IMG/VR virus record: IMGVR_UViG_3300010883_000006
Location: 42,992-106,991 of that record
Direction: 5' to 3' (one strand)
Length of the DNA stretch: 64,000 nucleotides
Source: a virus
A model generated the notes under the pieces. The model worked only from the letters and a program-made list of their open reading frames with translations, was not told the origin of the DNA and ran no database searches. Each line of letters opens with the position of its first letter. The stretch's first letter is position 1. The translations under genes were made by a program, and so were the position numbers. Below, piece after piece: positions 37,318 through 45,800 of this stretch.

Positions 37318-38202
37318 TTATTTAAAATTAGATAGAAATGGGTATAACTCATCTTCTTGTAGTATCTTAGTTATAGAAGGCATCATCCACGGAGATATGT
37401 TAGATATTTTCATTCCATTAGTTAACCAGATAAAAACTTGTGAGTTTTTTAATGCACTTACTTGAGCCTCTCCGAAAGTACCAGCACCAGCAGTACCATC
37501 AAAATTAATTAGATTTGTATCACACACTTTTAACATATACAAATCTTGAACCACTATTTGGTCTCTAATTTTTTCTCTAAATACAGCAAATTCTTCATCG
37601 TTTAGTTGGTTAGATTTCCAGGCTTTAAATAACTTTTGGAACTCTTCGTCCTCATCTCTTACTGTTTCAGCTCTAAGAGGGTTTAATATAGCTGGTGTTT
37701 CTATCCCTTTAAAATCCATAGTACCGTTAGTTACCAAATCAAGTAACCTATCACCCTTAACCACATGTCCTTCTCCGAAAAAATCCTCTATTTGTGTTCT
37801 CCAAGACATAGCGTCTGTAGCAAAATCTATTCCACCACCTAAATACATTGCTCTGGGAGTAAAAATTCCATTCATGTCCTTAGGGTCAAGAACCTTTAAC
37901 ATTTTTATAGTATCTTCCATTTCTTTAGCACTAGCGTTAATTAAGTAATCGGATGCTTTATCGGTTAAGTATCTTTTAAACCACTTACTTATTTGGTTAA
38001 ATACATTTCCAGAAGATTTTAATTCTGGTATACCACCATATTCTATTTCTTCTAATTCCATAGATTGGTCTGAAGAAACTAACATTTCTAATTGATTTTG
38101 TAATTGACTTCTTAAATTGTATGGTAGTGAATAAATCTCATCGTATGTTGTAGTTTTATCTTCTTCATATTCCCTTAAAAGATTTTTAATTCTATTTCTC
38201 AT
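37318..38202 (-). CDS. Nucleoside 2-deoxyribosyltransferase-like protein
   Basis: This 294-residue protein has an N-terminal leader-like helix (MRNRIKNLLRE) and a helical region to about 110, then a deoxyribosyltransferase-type Rossmann-like domain: MYLGGGIDFATDAMSWR at 119-135, ILNPLR at 172-177, and DTNLINFDGTAGAGTFGEA at 228-246, with candidate nucleophile E245. Such enzymes cleave the bond between base and deoxyribose or swap bases. The N-terminal 110 residues are additional to the family. Its ATG shares one base with the stop of deoC, so the two are translationally coupled. Substrate is not established. Confidence 0.75.
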   Translation of the reverse strand: MRNRIKNLLREYEEDKTTTYDEIYSLPYNLRSQLQNQLEMLVSSDQSMELEEIEYGGIPELKSSGNVFNQISKWFKRYLTDKASDYLINASAKEMEDTIKMLKVLDPKDMNGIFTPRAMYLGGGIDFATDAMSWRTQIEDFFGEGHVVKGDRLLDLVTNGTMDFKGIETPAILNPLRAETVRDEDEEFQKLFKAWKSNQLNDEEFAVFREKIRDQIVVQDLYMLKVCDTNLINFDGTAGAGTFGEAQVSALKNSQVFIWLTNGMKISNISPWMMPSITKILQEDELYPFLSNFK

Positions 38203-39008
38203 TAGTATTCCGTATTATCTATTTTATTACCGACCATTATGTCTTTAGCTGCTGAAGTACCTAATCTAGTAGCTCCAGCATCAATCATTGCCCTGGCGTC
38301 ATCTTTACTATAAATACCACCAGATGCTTTAACTTGTAGTGGTCCTGAATTTGATTTCATAATACTTACGGCTTCTGGTGTCGCTCCTACTGGTCTACCA
38401 TCATCAGTTTTATAAAACCCGGTTGAGGTCTTAACAAAAACATTCTTGGCATTTTGTACACCCACAGTCTCTATTACTATTTTACTAATTAACCTTGTAA
38501 GTTCAGATATTTCCTCATTGTTTAAAGCTGCAGACTCTATAATCCATTTAACCACTTTTCCGTCTTCTACACCAATAGCTGTGCCTTCACTAACCTCTTT
38601 CATTACTGTATCTAGGTCACCACCCTTAAAAGCTTTATAATCCACAACAAAATCTAATTCATCCACACCATCCTCTATAGCTTTTATAGCTTCATCCATT
38701 TTTGTACCCTGTCCAGTATCACCATTAGGAAACCCTATAACGGTACCAACTAACACATTAGCCCCCTTACTATCTATGAACTCACGAGCTGATTTAACGT
38801 ACTCTGGTCTTAACATAACTAACTTCATGTTATGGTCTATCGCATCTTTAATTGTATTAAAAACTATATCGTCGGTTTCTTCCTCCCCTATACCTGCCTG
38901 TTCTGGGGTTTTTAAATAAGTAGAATCTAAGTAAGACGATAAATTATCCTCTTCTTGTTCCTTTATTACCATTAAAGACTTAATTCTTTTTATTTCTTCA
39001 TTTAACAT
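38202..39008 (-). CDS. deoC: Deoxyribose-phosphate aldolase
   Basis: This 268-residue enzyme cleaves 2-deoxyribose-5-phosphate to glyceraldehyde-3-phosphate and acetaldehyde. Schiff-base lysine K193 lies in FVKTSTGF, the second lysine K227 in VKASGGI (34 residues apart, the same as K167/K201 in E. coli) and the acidic residue D119 in ELDFVVD. GFPNGDT and GATRLGTSA are also family motifs, so it looks fully active. Compared with bacterial DeoC it has about 45 extra N-terminal residues that start MLNEEIKRIKSLMVIKE, a leader-like helix. It is the first gene of a three-gene operon and diverges from the superoxide dismutase gene, with a TATTTATAT motif 15 nt before its ATG. Confidence 0.93.
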   Translation of the reverse strand: MLNEEIKRIKSLMVIKEQEEDNLSSYLDSTYLKTPEQAGIGEEETDDIVFNTIKDAIDHNMKLVMLRPEYVKSAREFIDSKGANVLVGTVIGFPNGDTGQGTKMDEAIKAIEDGVDELDFVVDYKAFKGGDLDTVMKEVSEGTAIGVEDGKVVKWIIESAALNNEEISELTRLISKIVIETVGVQNAKNVFVKTSTGFYKTDDGRPVGATPEAVSIMKSNSGPLQVKASGGIYSKDDARAMIDAGATRLGTSAAKDIMVGNKIDNTEY

Positions 39009-39023
39009 GTGGTTCTTGTTTGT

Positions 39024-39032
39024 ATATAAATA
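39024..39032 (-). promoter_or_regulatory. Candidate promoter element TATTTATAT for the deoC operon
   Basis: Lies in the 56-nt divergent gap between deoC and sod, 15 nt before the deoC ATG, directly abutting an oppositely oriented copy for sod. Confidence 0.4.
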
Positions 39033-39041
39033 TATTTATAA
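39033..39041 (+). promoter_or_regulatory. Candidate promoter element TATTTATAA for sod
   Basis: Plus-strand copy of the recurrent motif, 23 nt before the sod ATG; back-to-back with the deoC element, so one short gap may drive both operons. Confidence 0.4.
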
Positions 39042-39064
39042 TATATAAAATGTCATAGGAAACA

Positions 39065-39718
39065 ATGAGAGAGTTAATTAAAAAAATATTAAAGGAGGGG
39101 TTTTTGTCTGAGGCAAAAAAAACATTCTTCAAACGGGTCACTTTACCATATGATTATAATTCAGTTAAGGGTTTTGTTGGGTATGAGACAATGTGGGAAC
39201 ACTACAATAAACACTATAAAGGTTACACCACCAAGTTAAACGAAGCTTTATCTAAAAGAAAAAACCCAAATACTGACATAGAAAAGATAATTAGGGGAAT
39301 TAAAAACTACGATACATTTACAAGAAATAACGCTGGTGGGTATTATAACCATAGTTTATTTTTTAGAGATTACATAACACCTAAAAAAACAGAACTATCA
39401 AAAGAACTAAAAACTAAAATAAATAAGGACTTTGGTTCATTGGATAATTTTAAAAGACAGTTTGACGAAGAGTCAACAAAAGTATTTGGTTCTGGTTGGT
39501 GCTGGTTGGTGATTAAAAATGGGAGACTAAAAATTGTTAGTACCCCAAACCAAGATAACCCACTAATGGATAATATGGGTGAGCCTTTATTAGGTTTAGA
39601 TGTTTGGGAACATGCATACTACTTAAACTACATGTCCGATAGAAAAAAATATATAAAGAACTTTTGGGGTGTGGTTAATTGGGCTAAGGTATCTAAAAAA
39701 TATGTAGAACTAAAATAA
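39065..39718 (+). CDS. sod: Mn/Fe superoxide dismutase with N-terminal leader
   Basis: This 217-residue enzyme converts superoxide to peroxide and oxygen. All four metal ligands are seen: H46 (MWEHYNKHY), H96 (NNAGGYYNHSLFF), D179 and H183 (DVWEHAYY). NNAGG and the Gln in STPNQDNP (Q163) are of the Mn-SOD type, so Mn or cambialistic use is likelier than Fe. Typical SOD starts near residue 22 here; the first 16 residues MRELIKKILKEGFLSE are extra and nearly identical to the start of the kinase at 40451. No secretion signal is present. Phage-borne SOD is rare. AGGA lies 5 nt before the ATG (TCATAGGAAACA). Confidence 0.93.
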   Translation: MRELIKKILKEGFLSEAKKTFFKRVTLPYDYNSVKGFVGYETMWEHYNKHYKGYTTKLNEALSKRKNPNTDIEKIIRGIKNYDTFTRNNAGGYYNHSLFFRDYITPKKTELSKELKTKINKDFGSLDNFKRQFDEESTKVFGSGWCWLVIKNGRLKIVSTPNQDNPLMDNMGEPLLGLDVWEHAYYLNYMSDRKKYIKNFWGVVNWAKVSKKYVELK

Positions 39719-39749
39719 AATAAATAAACTAAAATCTATATTTATTAGT

Positions 39750-40451
39750 ATGAAGATAAGACTCACGGAATCACAAGTAAAAAAATTGATGATGTTCCAA
39801 CCAGGTAATGAAATTAACTTGGACGAAAAGAAAAAGGATGATAGGTGTACTAGAATAGCTAAACAAAAATACGATGTTTGGCCATCAGCTTATGCTTCTG
39901 GGGCAGTGGTTAGATGTAGAGCTGGTAAGATTTGGAAAAAGTTAAAAGAGGAAGATGTTTTAGAAAAAACCGATTTCACAAAAGAAAAGGATAAAGGGTT
40001 ACACGGTTGGTTTGAACGACAAGGAGCACCTGGAAAGACTGGTGGGTGGGTTGACTGTAATACTTGTAATAACGGTAAGTGTAAACCTTGTGGTAGGGGT
40101 GAAGGTGAAAAAAGAAAGAAACCTAGGTGTAGACCCACTCCAGCTGCTTGTAAGGGGTTTAAAAATGAAAGTATTATAGAAGAAGCTGAATATAGGGGTA
40201 GAAAAGTAAAATTAAATAAACCCACAAGAGGAGATGTTAAAAAGTTCAAGGTGTATGTTAAGAACGAAAAAGGAAATGTGGTTAAAGTTAATTTTGGTCA
40301 CGGAGGAACTTCAGCTAAAAAGAAGGGTGAAAAAACCATGAGAATTAAAAAATCTAACCCAGCTAGAAGAAAATCGTTCAGAGCTAGACATAAATGTGAT
40401 ACCCCAGGTCCTAAATGGAAAGCAAGGTATTGGTCTTGTAGAGCTTGGTAG
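39750..40451 (+). CDS. Basic Cys-rich phage protein (two-domain, unknown function)
   Basis: This 233-residue, Lys/Arg-rich protein starts MKIRLTESQVKKLM, a leader-like amphipathic helix. Around residues 32-55 lies CTRIAKQKYDVWPSAYASGAVVRC; around 90-135 lies GLHGWFERQGAPGKTGGWVDCNTC followed by further Cys (CKPCGRG, CRPTPAAC). The C-terminal 70 residues (KVYVKNEKGNVVKVNFG, RARHKCDTPGPKWKARYWSCRAW) form a second module that I recall as widespread in large phages without a known role. Cys pairs could bind zinc and the charge suits nucleic-acid contact. Its TAG overlaps the kinase GTG. Confidence 0.78.
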   Translation: MKIRLTESQVKKLMMFQPGNEINLDEKKKDDRCTRIAKQKYDVWPSAYASGAVVRCRAGKIWKKLKEEDVLEKTDFTKEKDKGLHGWFERQGAPGKTGGWVDCNTCNNGKCKPCGRGEGEKRKKPRCRPTPAACKGFKNESIIEEAEYRGRKVKLNKPTRGDVKKFKVYVKNEKGNVVKVNFGHGGTSAKKKGEKTMRIKKSNPARRKSFRARHKCDTPGPKWKARYWSCRAW

Positions 40452-41104
40452 TGAGGGAATTAATTAAAAAAATACTAAGGGAAGAATTTCTGTCGGAGGA
40501 AAAGGTAATTGGGTTTGGACAACCAAATAATAACTTTGTTGTTATTGCTGGTGGACCAGGAGCTGGTAAAAGTTTTATAAGTGGTAACCTAATCAACCTA
40601 AATAATGTTAAGAATTTTAATGTTGACCAAGTAAGGGTTATGACAGCAAAAAAATTATGGGGTGACGAGTGGGAAGAAAAAATATCCACACCAGAAGGGT
40701 ATCAACAAATACTAGATATGACGTACACCACCTCAAACCCAAAAAACCTAACAGTAAAATTTTTAAAACAATTTTTACAACATGAAAGAAACCAACAAGT
40801 TAATGTGGTATATGATGCTGGTGGTGGTCAAGAACAAGTAATGAAAGACATACATAACCTAGCTAAAGAAAATGGTTTTAATACTACACTAGTGTATGTA
40901 AGAACACCTTTAGAGTTAGCTCAACTTAGAAATGACGATAGACCTAGAAGTTTACCACCGGAAATGGTGGCACAATACCATGAACAAGTTAAAGATAATA
41001 TGAGGAATATGATTCCTGTATTTGACAATGTGTGGACAGTAGATAATAAAGAATTGATTAACTTATCAGATAGACCATCTGATAATATAGAAAAAATTAA
41101 ATAA
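40451..41104 (+). CDS. P-loop kinase, zeta-toxin-like, with N-terminal leader
   Basis: The start is GTG 40451, overlapping the upstream stop (TAGTG); a TTG six bases earlier is also in frame, but the GTG gives MRELIKKILREEFLSE, matching the SOD leader at 14 of 16 residues. The 217-residue product has Walker A GGPGAGKS at about residues 34-41, NVDQVR after strand 2, a DAGGG loop and TPLELAQLRNDDRPRSLPPEMV, the lid Arg-rich pattern of zeta-toxin/AAA_33 kinases. The substrate (nucleotide, sugar nucleotide or polynucleotide) is unknown. Its 3' end overlaps the convergent HAD gene by 8 nt. Confidence 0.82.
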   Translation: MRELIKKILREEFLSEEKVIGFGQPNNNFVVIAGGPGAGKSFISGNLINLNNVKNFNVDQVRVMTAKKLWGDEWEEKISTPEGYQQILDMTYTTSNPKNLTVKFLKQFLQHERNQQVNVVYDAGGGQEQVMKDIHNLAKENGFNTTLVYVRTPLELAQLRNDDRPRSLPPEMVAQYHEQVKDNMRNMIPVFDNVWTVDNKELINLSDRPSDNIEKIK

Positions 41105-41534
41105 CTTTATTTATTTTTAATTTAATTTTTGGGTATTTCATACAATAACTAATCACATCATCAATATGTTTATCCTTATCCTCCCAGTACTCTATTTCAG
41201 TAGTTTCAGGGTATTTTTTTATTAAACTCTCTACTCTTTTCCCTTTAGACCTATTACCATCTTTACCTACTATAAATAATTTTTCATTAAAATTAATGTT
41301 TTTAGTTTTTAATATGGACATAACCTCATCCTCAACACTACCTATTCTATTTGTTAAAAGAACAGTAATTACTTTTTTTTCATTAGACTCACTAAAGTAT
41401 TTTTTTAGTGTTTCTTTATTAAATGTAAAGTCCCATTTTTTTGGGTCTAGGCTGTCTTTAGTGTCAAGATAAGTGCTGTCTTCATAAGGGGTTTCGACTA
41501 AGGTATTGTCAAAATCGAACATAGATAATTTCAT
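41097..41534 (-). CDS. Small HAD-superfamily hydrolase
   Basis: This 145-residue protein has MFDFDNTLVETP (D7, D9), LLTNRIG as motif II near residue 60, and EYWEDKDKHIDD as motif IV near 114. The compact form with WEDKxxH resembles the HAD domain of Swiss-army-knife RNA repair proteins and T4-type PNK phosphatases, so nucleic-acid end processing is possible. A near-perfect Bacteroidota promoter (TTTG-N19-TATCTTTG) lies upstream, suggesting early, host-polymerase transcription, unlike the neighbouring leader-tagged enzymes. It has no leader peptide. Confidence 0.78.
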   Translation of the reverse strand: MKLSMFDFDNTLVETPYEDSTYLDTKDSLDPKKWDFTFNKETLKKYFSESNEKKVITVLLTNRIGSVEDEVMSILKTKNINFNEKLFIVGKDGNRSKGKRVESLIKKYPETTEIEYWEDKDKHIDDVISYCMKYPKIKLKINKVI

Positions 41535-41556
41535 ATAGTTGTTTTTAAATTCTAAA

Positions 41557-41587
41557 CAAAGATACGAAAAATACTTTAAGATACAAA
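41557..41587 (-). promoter_or_regulatory. Bacteroidota-type promoter (minus)
   Basis: The minus strand has TTTG (41584-41587), 19 nt, then TATCTTTG (41557-41564), matching the -33/-7 consensus TTTG-N19-21-TAnnTTTG. The start of transcription should fall about 15 nt before the small HAD gene. Confidence 0.8.
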
Positions 41588-41606
41588 GAAAAACTATGTA
41601 AATTTG

Positions 41607-41638
41607 TTTGGTGCTTACGTAACTTTTTATTATCTTTG
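41607..41638 (+). promoter_or_regulatory. Bacteroidota-type promoter (plus)
   Basis: The plus strand has TTTG (41607-41610), 20 nt, then TATCTTTG (41631-41638). It diverges from the minus-strand promoter and drives the small membrane protein gene, leaving a leader of about 40 nt. Confidence 0.8.
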
Positions 41639-41685
41639 TCGTATAATATAACAGGAATTAATACTAATTATAAAATAAAAAGAAT

Positions 41686-41922
41686 ATGATAGAATACATT
41701 TTAGGGTACTTAACAGTTTCAATGGTAGTGATGATTGGGTTCATCTTAATTAACCAAAAACAACTACAAGAAAACTATTTAAAAATAGAGGAGGAAAGGA
41801 ATGGCATACCAACTAACGGGTGGTACAACTTTTATATATTAACTCACTTTTTAAAAGCACCATTATTGTGTCCTATGATTCTTATAGTAATCTTATTTAA
41901 CGGAGGTAAGTTAATAAAATAA
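41686..41922 (+). CDS. Small membrane protein
   Basis: This 78-residue protein has two hydrophobic helices, about residues 3-22 (ILGYLTVSMVVMIGFILI) and 57-72 (APLLCPMILIVILF), with a charged loop between. No family recognised. It is a single-gene unit with a strong host-type promoter and a terminator right after it, the profile of an early gene that modifies the host membrane; superinfection exclusion or lysis control are options but unproven. Confidence 0.75.
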   Translation: MIEYILGYLTVSMVVMIGFILINQKQLQENYLKIEEERNGIPTNGWYNFYILTHFLKAPLLCPMILIVILFNGGKLIK

Positions 41923-41931
41923 TTACCAAAT

Positions 41932-41961
41932 AAAAAAACCACCTATTAAGTGGTTTTTTTT
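41932..41961. terminator. Bidirectional rho-independent terminator
   Basis: Stem AAAAAACCAC / GTGGTTTTTT (41933-41942 with 41950-41959) with a 7-nt loop and T runs on both strands. It sits between the convergent membrane-protein and 270-residue genes and can end both. Confidence 0.88.
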
Positions 41962-41985
41962 GTAAATATATGTTCTATTTTATTA

Positions 41986-42798
41986 TTAGTTCATGTTTAA
42001 GTCATCATCTAAATCCTCTAACTCCTCTGGTTCATCTAAATCTGGATAAGGTATTGGTTTAGCTATAGAATCGTAACTTCTTGGTCTTTTTTGTGATTGT
42101 CCAGACCCCATAAGTTCAGCAGTATAAGTCATAAAGTTACTTAATTTAACCAAAGTATTCTCTATTTGTTTTCTAGTCTTAGGGTCTTTAACAAACTCGT
42201 AACCTTTTTTAATGCTATTAATAATGTTTTCTAGGCCTGATGCAGCAGACTCACCTGGGTGATTTCTATTACTACCACTACCGTAGAACGATTCAGCTAT
42301 TATTTTAGAATTGTAATTTGATAATTTTAAACCACTTCCTTTTCTGGCTTTTATTGATTCTCTTATTACTTTGTAAGATTTATTTAATGATTTAACTAAA
42401 TTGTTTTTTTCTTCTAGGTACTTATCAACAACTTTTTCACCAGCTGTAGCTCCCATAGCTCCCGCAGCAATCTTTGCTAAATTAGCCCACATTTCATCTA
42501 AATCTTCTTCAGGTTCATCAACTTCATCTAATTCACTAGGTGATTCACTATCCATGTAATAATCGTCACCAGACTGAGTTACCATACCTTGAGCGTCTGA
42601 ATCCCCAATCGACAGGTCCCCATCACCAAAGTTCTCACCCATCTCGAACTCTTCGTAATCCATATAGTTTTCTAATAAATTATCAAACTGAGCTGGTGTT
42701 AATTTTATGTCACTAGGTTTTTTACCTGAATGTTCTCTTAATGATAGTCTTAACCCTAACCTATCTACTATTTCTGATTTTTTAATATTCCGTTCCAT
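41986..42798 (-). CDS. Acidic hypothetical protein downstream of the tail sheath
   Basis: This 270-residue protein has an acidic central part (about 45-105) and an acidic C-terminus (DLDEPEELEDLDDDLNMN), with a small Ala/Gly-rich helix (LAKIAAGAMGATAG) near 110. Helical stretches YKVIRESIKAR and NSKIIAESFYG resemble the leader-type or protease-site patterns found elsewhere in the window. It follows the sheath gene by 11 nt and ends at a terminator. Function unknown; a virion or assembly role is inferred. Confidence 0.7.
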   Translation of the reverse strand: MERNIKKSEIVDRLGLRLSLREHSGKKPSDIKLTPAQFDNLLENYMDYEEFEMGENFGDGDLSIGDSDAQGMVTQSGDDYYMDSESPSELDEVDEPEEDLDEMWANLAKIAAGAMGATAGEKVVDKYLEEKNNLVKSLNKSYKVIRESIKARKGSGLKLSNYNSKIIAESFYGSGSNRNHPGESAASGLENIINSIKKGYEFVKDPKTRKQIENTLVKLSNFMTYTAELMGSGQSQKRPRSYDSIAKPIPYPDLDEPEELEDLDDDLNMN

Positions 42799-42809
42799 TT
42801 TTAATTATT

Positions 42810-45800
42810 TTATATGTTCTCAAATGATGCTCCTGTTGGTGTAATCAAGAACTCCACACTAATAAACTCAAGAGAACGAGTTGGTTTTATGTAAATTTTA
42901 CCTTCTAACGTATTTTGGTCAATCAATTGAGGGTCATCAGAAACTACAACTCTAAAGTCAGTTAAACCCCTTTCTCTTCTAATAGAGTCCAATATTGGGT
43001 TAACTAAGTCTAAAAATTCATTTCTAACTTGTTCATCATTTTGTTCAAATACTAATTTTACAGACACTGAAGAAATAAGTTTTCTAGCTTGTAATAGTAA
43101 TCTTCTTACGTTAATTCTATCTAAAGCTGATTCTCTAGCTTGAAGTGTTTTGTTACCCCAAATAATCGTACCTACATCCGAGAACGTAGCGATTGGGTTA
43201 ATCCTACCAGCGTAAAGAGTGTCTCTTTCATCTAAAGTAAGTTTCTTTCTAGCTTTTACAGCGTTTACAATACCACGAGTATAACCTGCTGAAGCGAACC
43301 AAGGGAATGAAATGTTATCCGTTAGTGCGATATTTCTCATAACATCGTACGTTGGTGGTAACCAAATTCTAGTATTATTTTCAGTGTCGTTATGTAATAC
43401 CCAAGGGTAGTAAGTTGCTGTGTAGTTAGAGTCAATCCCTGTGTTATCTAAATTATCCACAGCCTCTGTAGGTTGTATGATGTTAGAAGGGTCACTAGGT
43501 GATGAAACAAACACATTAAAGTCAGGTGTTGTACACACATATAATGAATCGGCTCTTTCACCAACAACCATCTCAATACTTTCCTCAACTAAGTTACTAT
43601 TATTTACATAATCAATACCTGGTGTTGAGAATACGTTAATATTAACAGCTTCTGGATTTCTAAATGTTCTTATACCAAATAGGTAAGCGTAATAGTCAGT
43701 AGTTGCAAAATAACCAGCTTCACCCCAAGGTGTTTTTGTAAGGAACTTAAACGAACCATCACCAGTTGCTCCTGGGAATTGTGTTGTACTACAAGCCCCA
43801 TTTAAGAACCCTGATTTTCCTCTAATGTAACTGTCACCATTAGTTCTAAACTTTCTATAAATGTCCCAACCATCAAAACCACCATAAGGCATGAATGTGA
43901 ACTTTCTAGATTGTAGTTTATAATACGGACTACCAATATTTGTAGGTTCTTGTGTGAAAGGTGCGTCACCTACAGCGAACTGGTCTGTCGTTGCTGAAGA
44001 AGCCGTTGACCCGTATGGACAACCACATAGGATGTGTGCACATAATTCACTGTGTTGTGAACAAGTTGCTCCACTATCTAAGTGGAATCCTTGTGTTAAA
44101 CAAGCCCAATCATCTCCACTTGAGTCGTTACAAGCGTTAGTTGGTGCTTGTTTTCCTTTGTATTGGAAAAAGTCATCGTCATACGCTCCAGGTGCTACAT
44201 CTGAAATACCTAAATAAGTTGTTCTTATTTTATCACCAGAACTTAAACTTCTATTAGTTAAACCAGCAGTAGTTCCAAATGGTGGGTCATAAATGACATC
44301 ACCAGGTGCGTCGTATTTGGTTTTATAGTATAGTGTAGGACTTCTCATAGAATCATAAGACCTACTAATATACCCTTCAAAACCACAAGGAACCGCATCC
44401 CATAGGTTATTATCCATTTCTAACTCTGGGTCCATATCTAACATGATGTACCTACTCTTCAATTCGTAATCACCATTAACAGTACCAATCTTTTGACCTA
44501 CGTAACTGTTAAGTGATGGGTTCATACTACATCTAGTGTATTTTTCTAACACTGTAGGTGAAGAATCTGTATCGTAGTAACTTCTAACTATTAAATCAAA
44601 TTCAGCTCTTTCTAGACTTATATTAATAATTGAAATTTTAATAGCTGTATTTGCTGCGTTTCCATCAGCTACCGAAACAGCTCTAAATAATTTATAAACT
44701 TTACTACCTCTTAATTCCGAAACAACATAAGGTGTTACCGGTGTTTGCCATTGTTCTTGGTAAAAACCAATAGTGTTTGTGTTGTTAGCGTTTCTAAATT
44801 CAGGTAAATTTAATAATGTACATTGTAATCCTCTTACATAACCTTTTTTGTATGCGTGAGTCAACATATTTGGGTATGATTCCTCAACAAAAATAGGTAC
44901 CTCTAACATGTCTTTATCAAAAGGTTGAACACCAAATACTTTCTTAAGGAATTTTTTGTCAGTTGGTGCCATATTAGTATCAAACCTAAACCCTCTATTT
45001 TCTCTATCTGTTACATCTATTGCAAATGTTGAGAATGGGTTAGTTAATACGTCGTCATAAGTACTTCCAGTACAAACAAAAGTAACATTTGTAGTTCCAG
45101 TAACTCTATATTCTGGACCACCAGAACCTAATGTACTAACACCCCTAGACCTAAACGTCGCTACTACTTGATTATCAAAATCACAATAAGTAGCTGCACT
45201 CCAGTAGGTGAATGTCATTGAAGTACTTCCAGTGTAAAGGTTGGTTGCACTTACTGTACTAGCATCTTGTACCGCTCCATTAGCTAAATCCACACCAATG
45301 GTCATTGATACACCAGTATATGCCCCATCTACATAATCAAAGAACGTATATTCCCAACTATCATTTTGGTTTGTATTACTACCAGCGTCACAGAAAGGTG
45401 AGTCAGCGTAACCATTTGGATTGTATTGTGAATTTAATCTATTAGATGTAACACCAGAAAACGCTGCCCAAAAAGTATCATCTATAAAACCACCAGATGA
45501 ATTTATTACAGGTGCAGGCCAAGTATTACCCGAAGACGGATTACCAACATCAAAGTTACTCACACCATATTGATAAGCTAGTGAGGTACCAGTTAAATTA
45601 GTAAGACATGGTGTTGTTCCAGTAGCACATGTTGCACTTGGGTGTGAAAAGTTATTATATAGTGCGTAAAAGAAAGAATTTAAATCTTGACGTAGTGTAG
45701 TTGTTGAACCATCGTATTTTGTTATTAATTCATCTATTGTTGGTACAATTACTGATGGTAAGTGAGTAGAGTACCAATCGTTACCCAGTGGTTGCATTGA

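Noticed and set aside
39890-40249. Minus-strand open frame of about 119 codons within the Cys-rich basic protein gene
   Set aside because: It lies wholly inside a plus-strand gene with clear domain patterns; its translation is low-complexity Leu/Pro-rich and there is no start signal.
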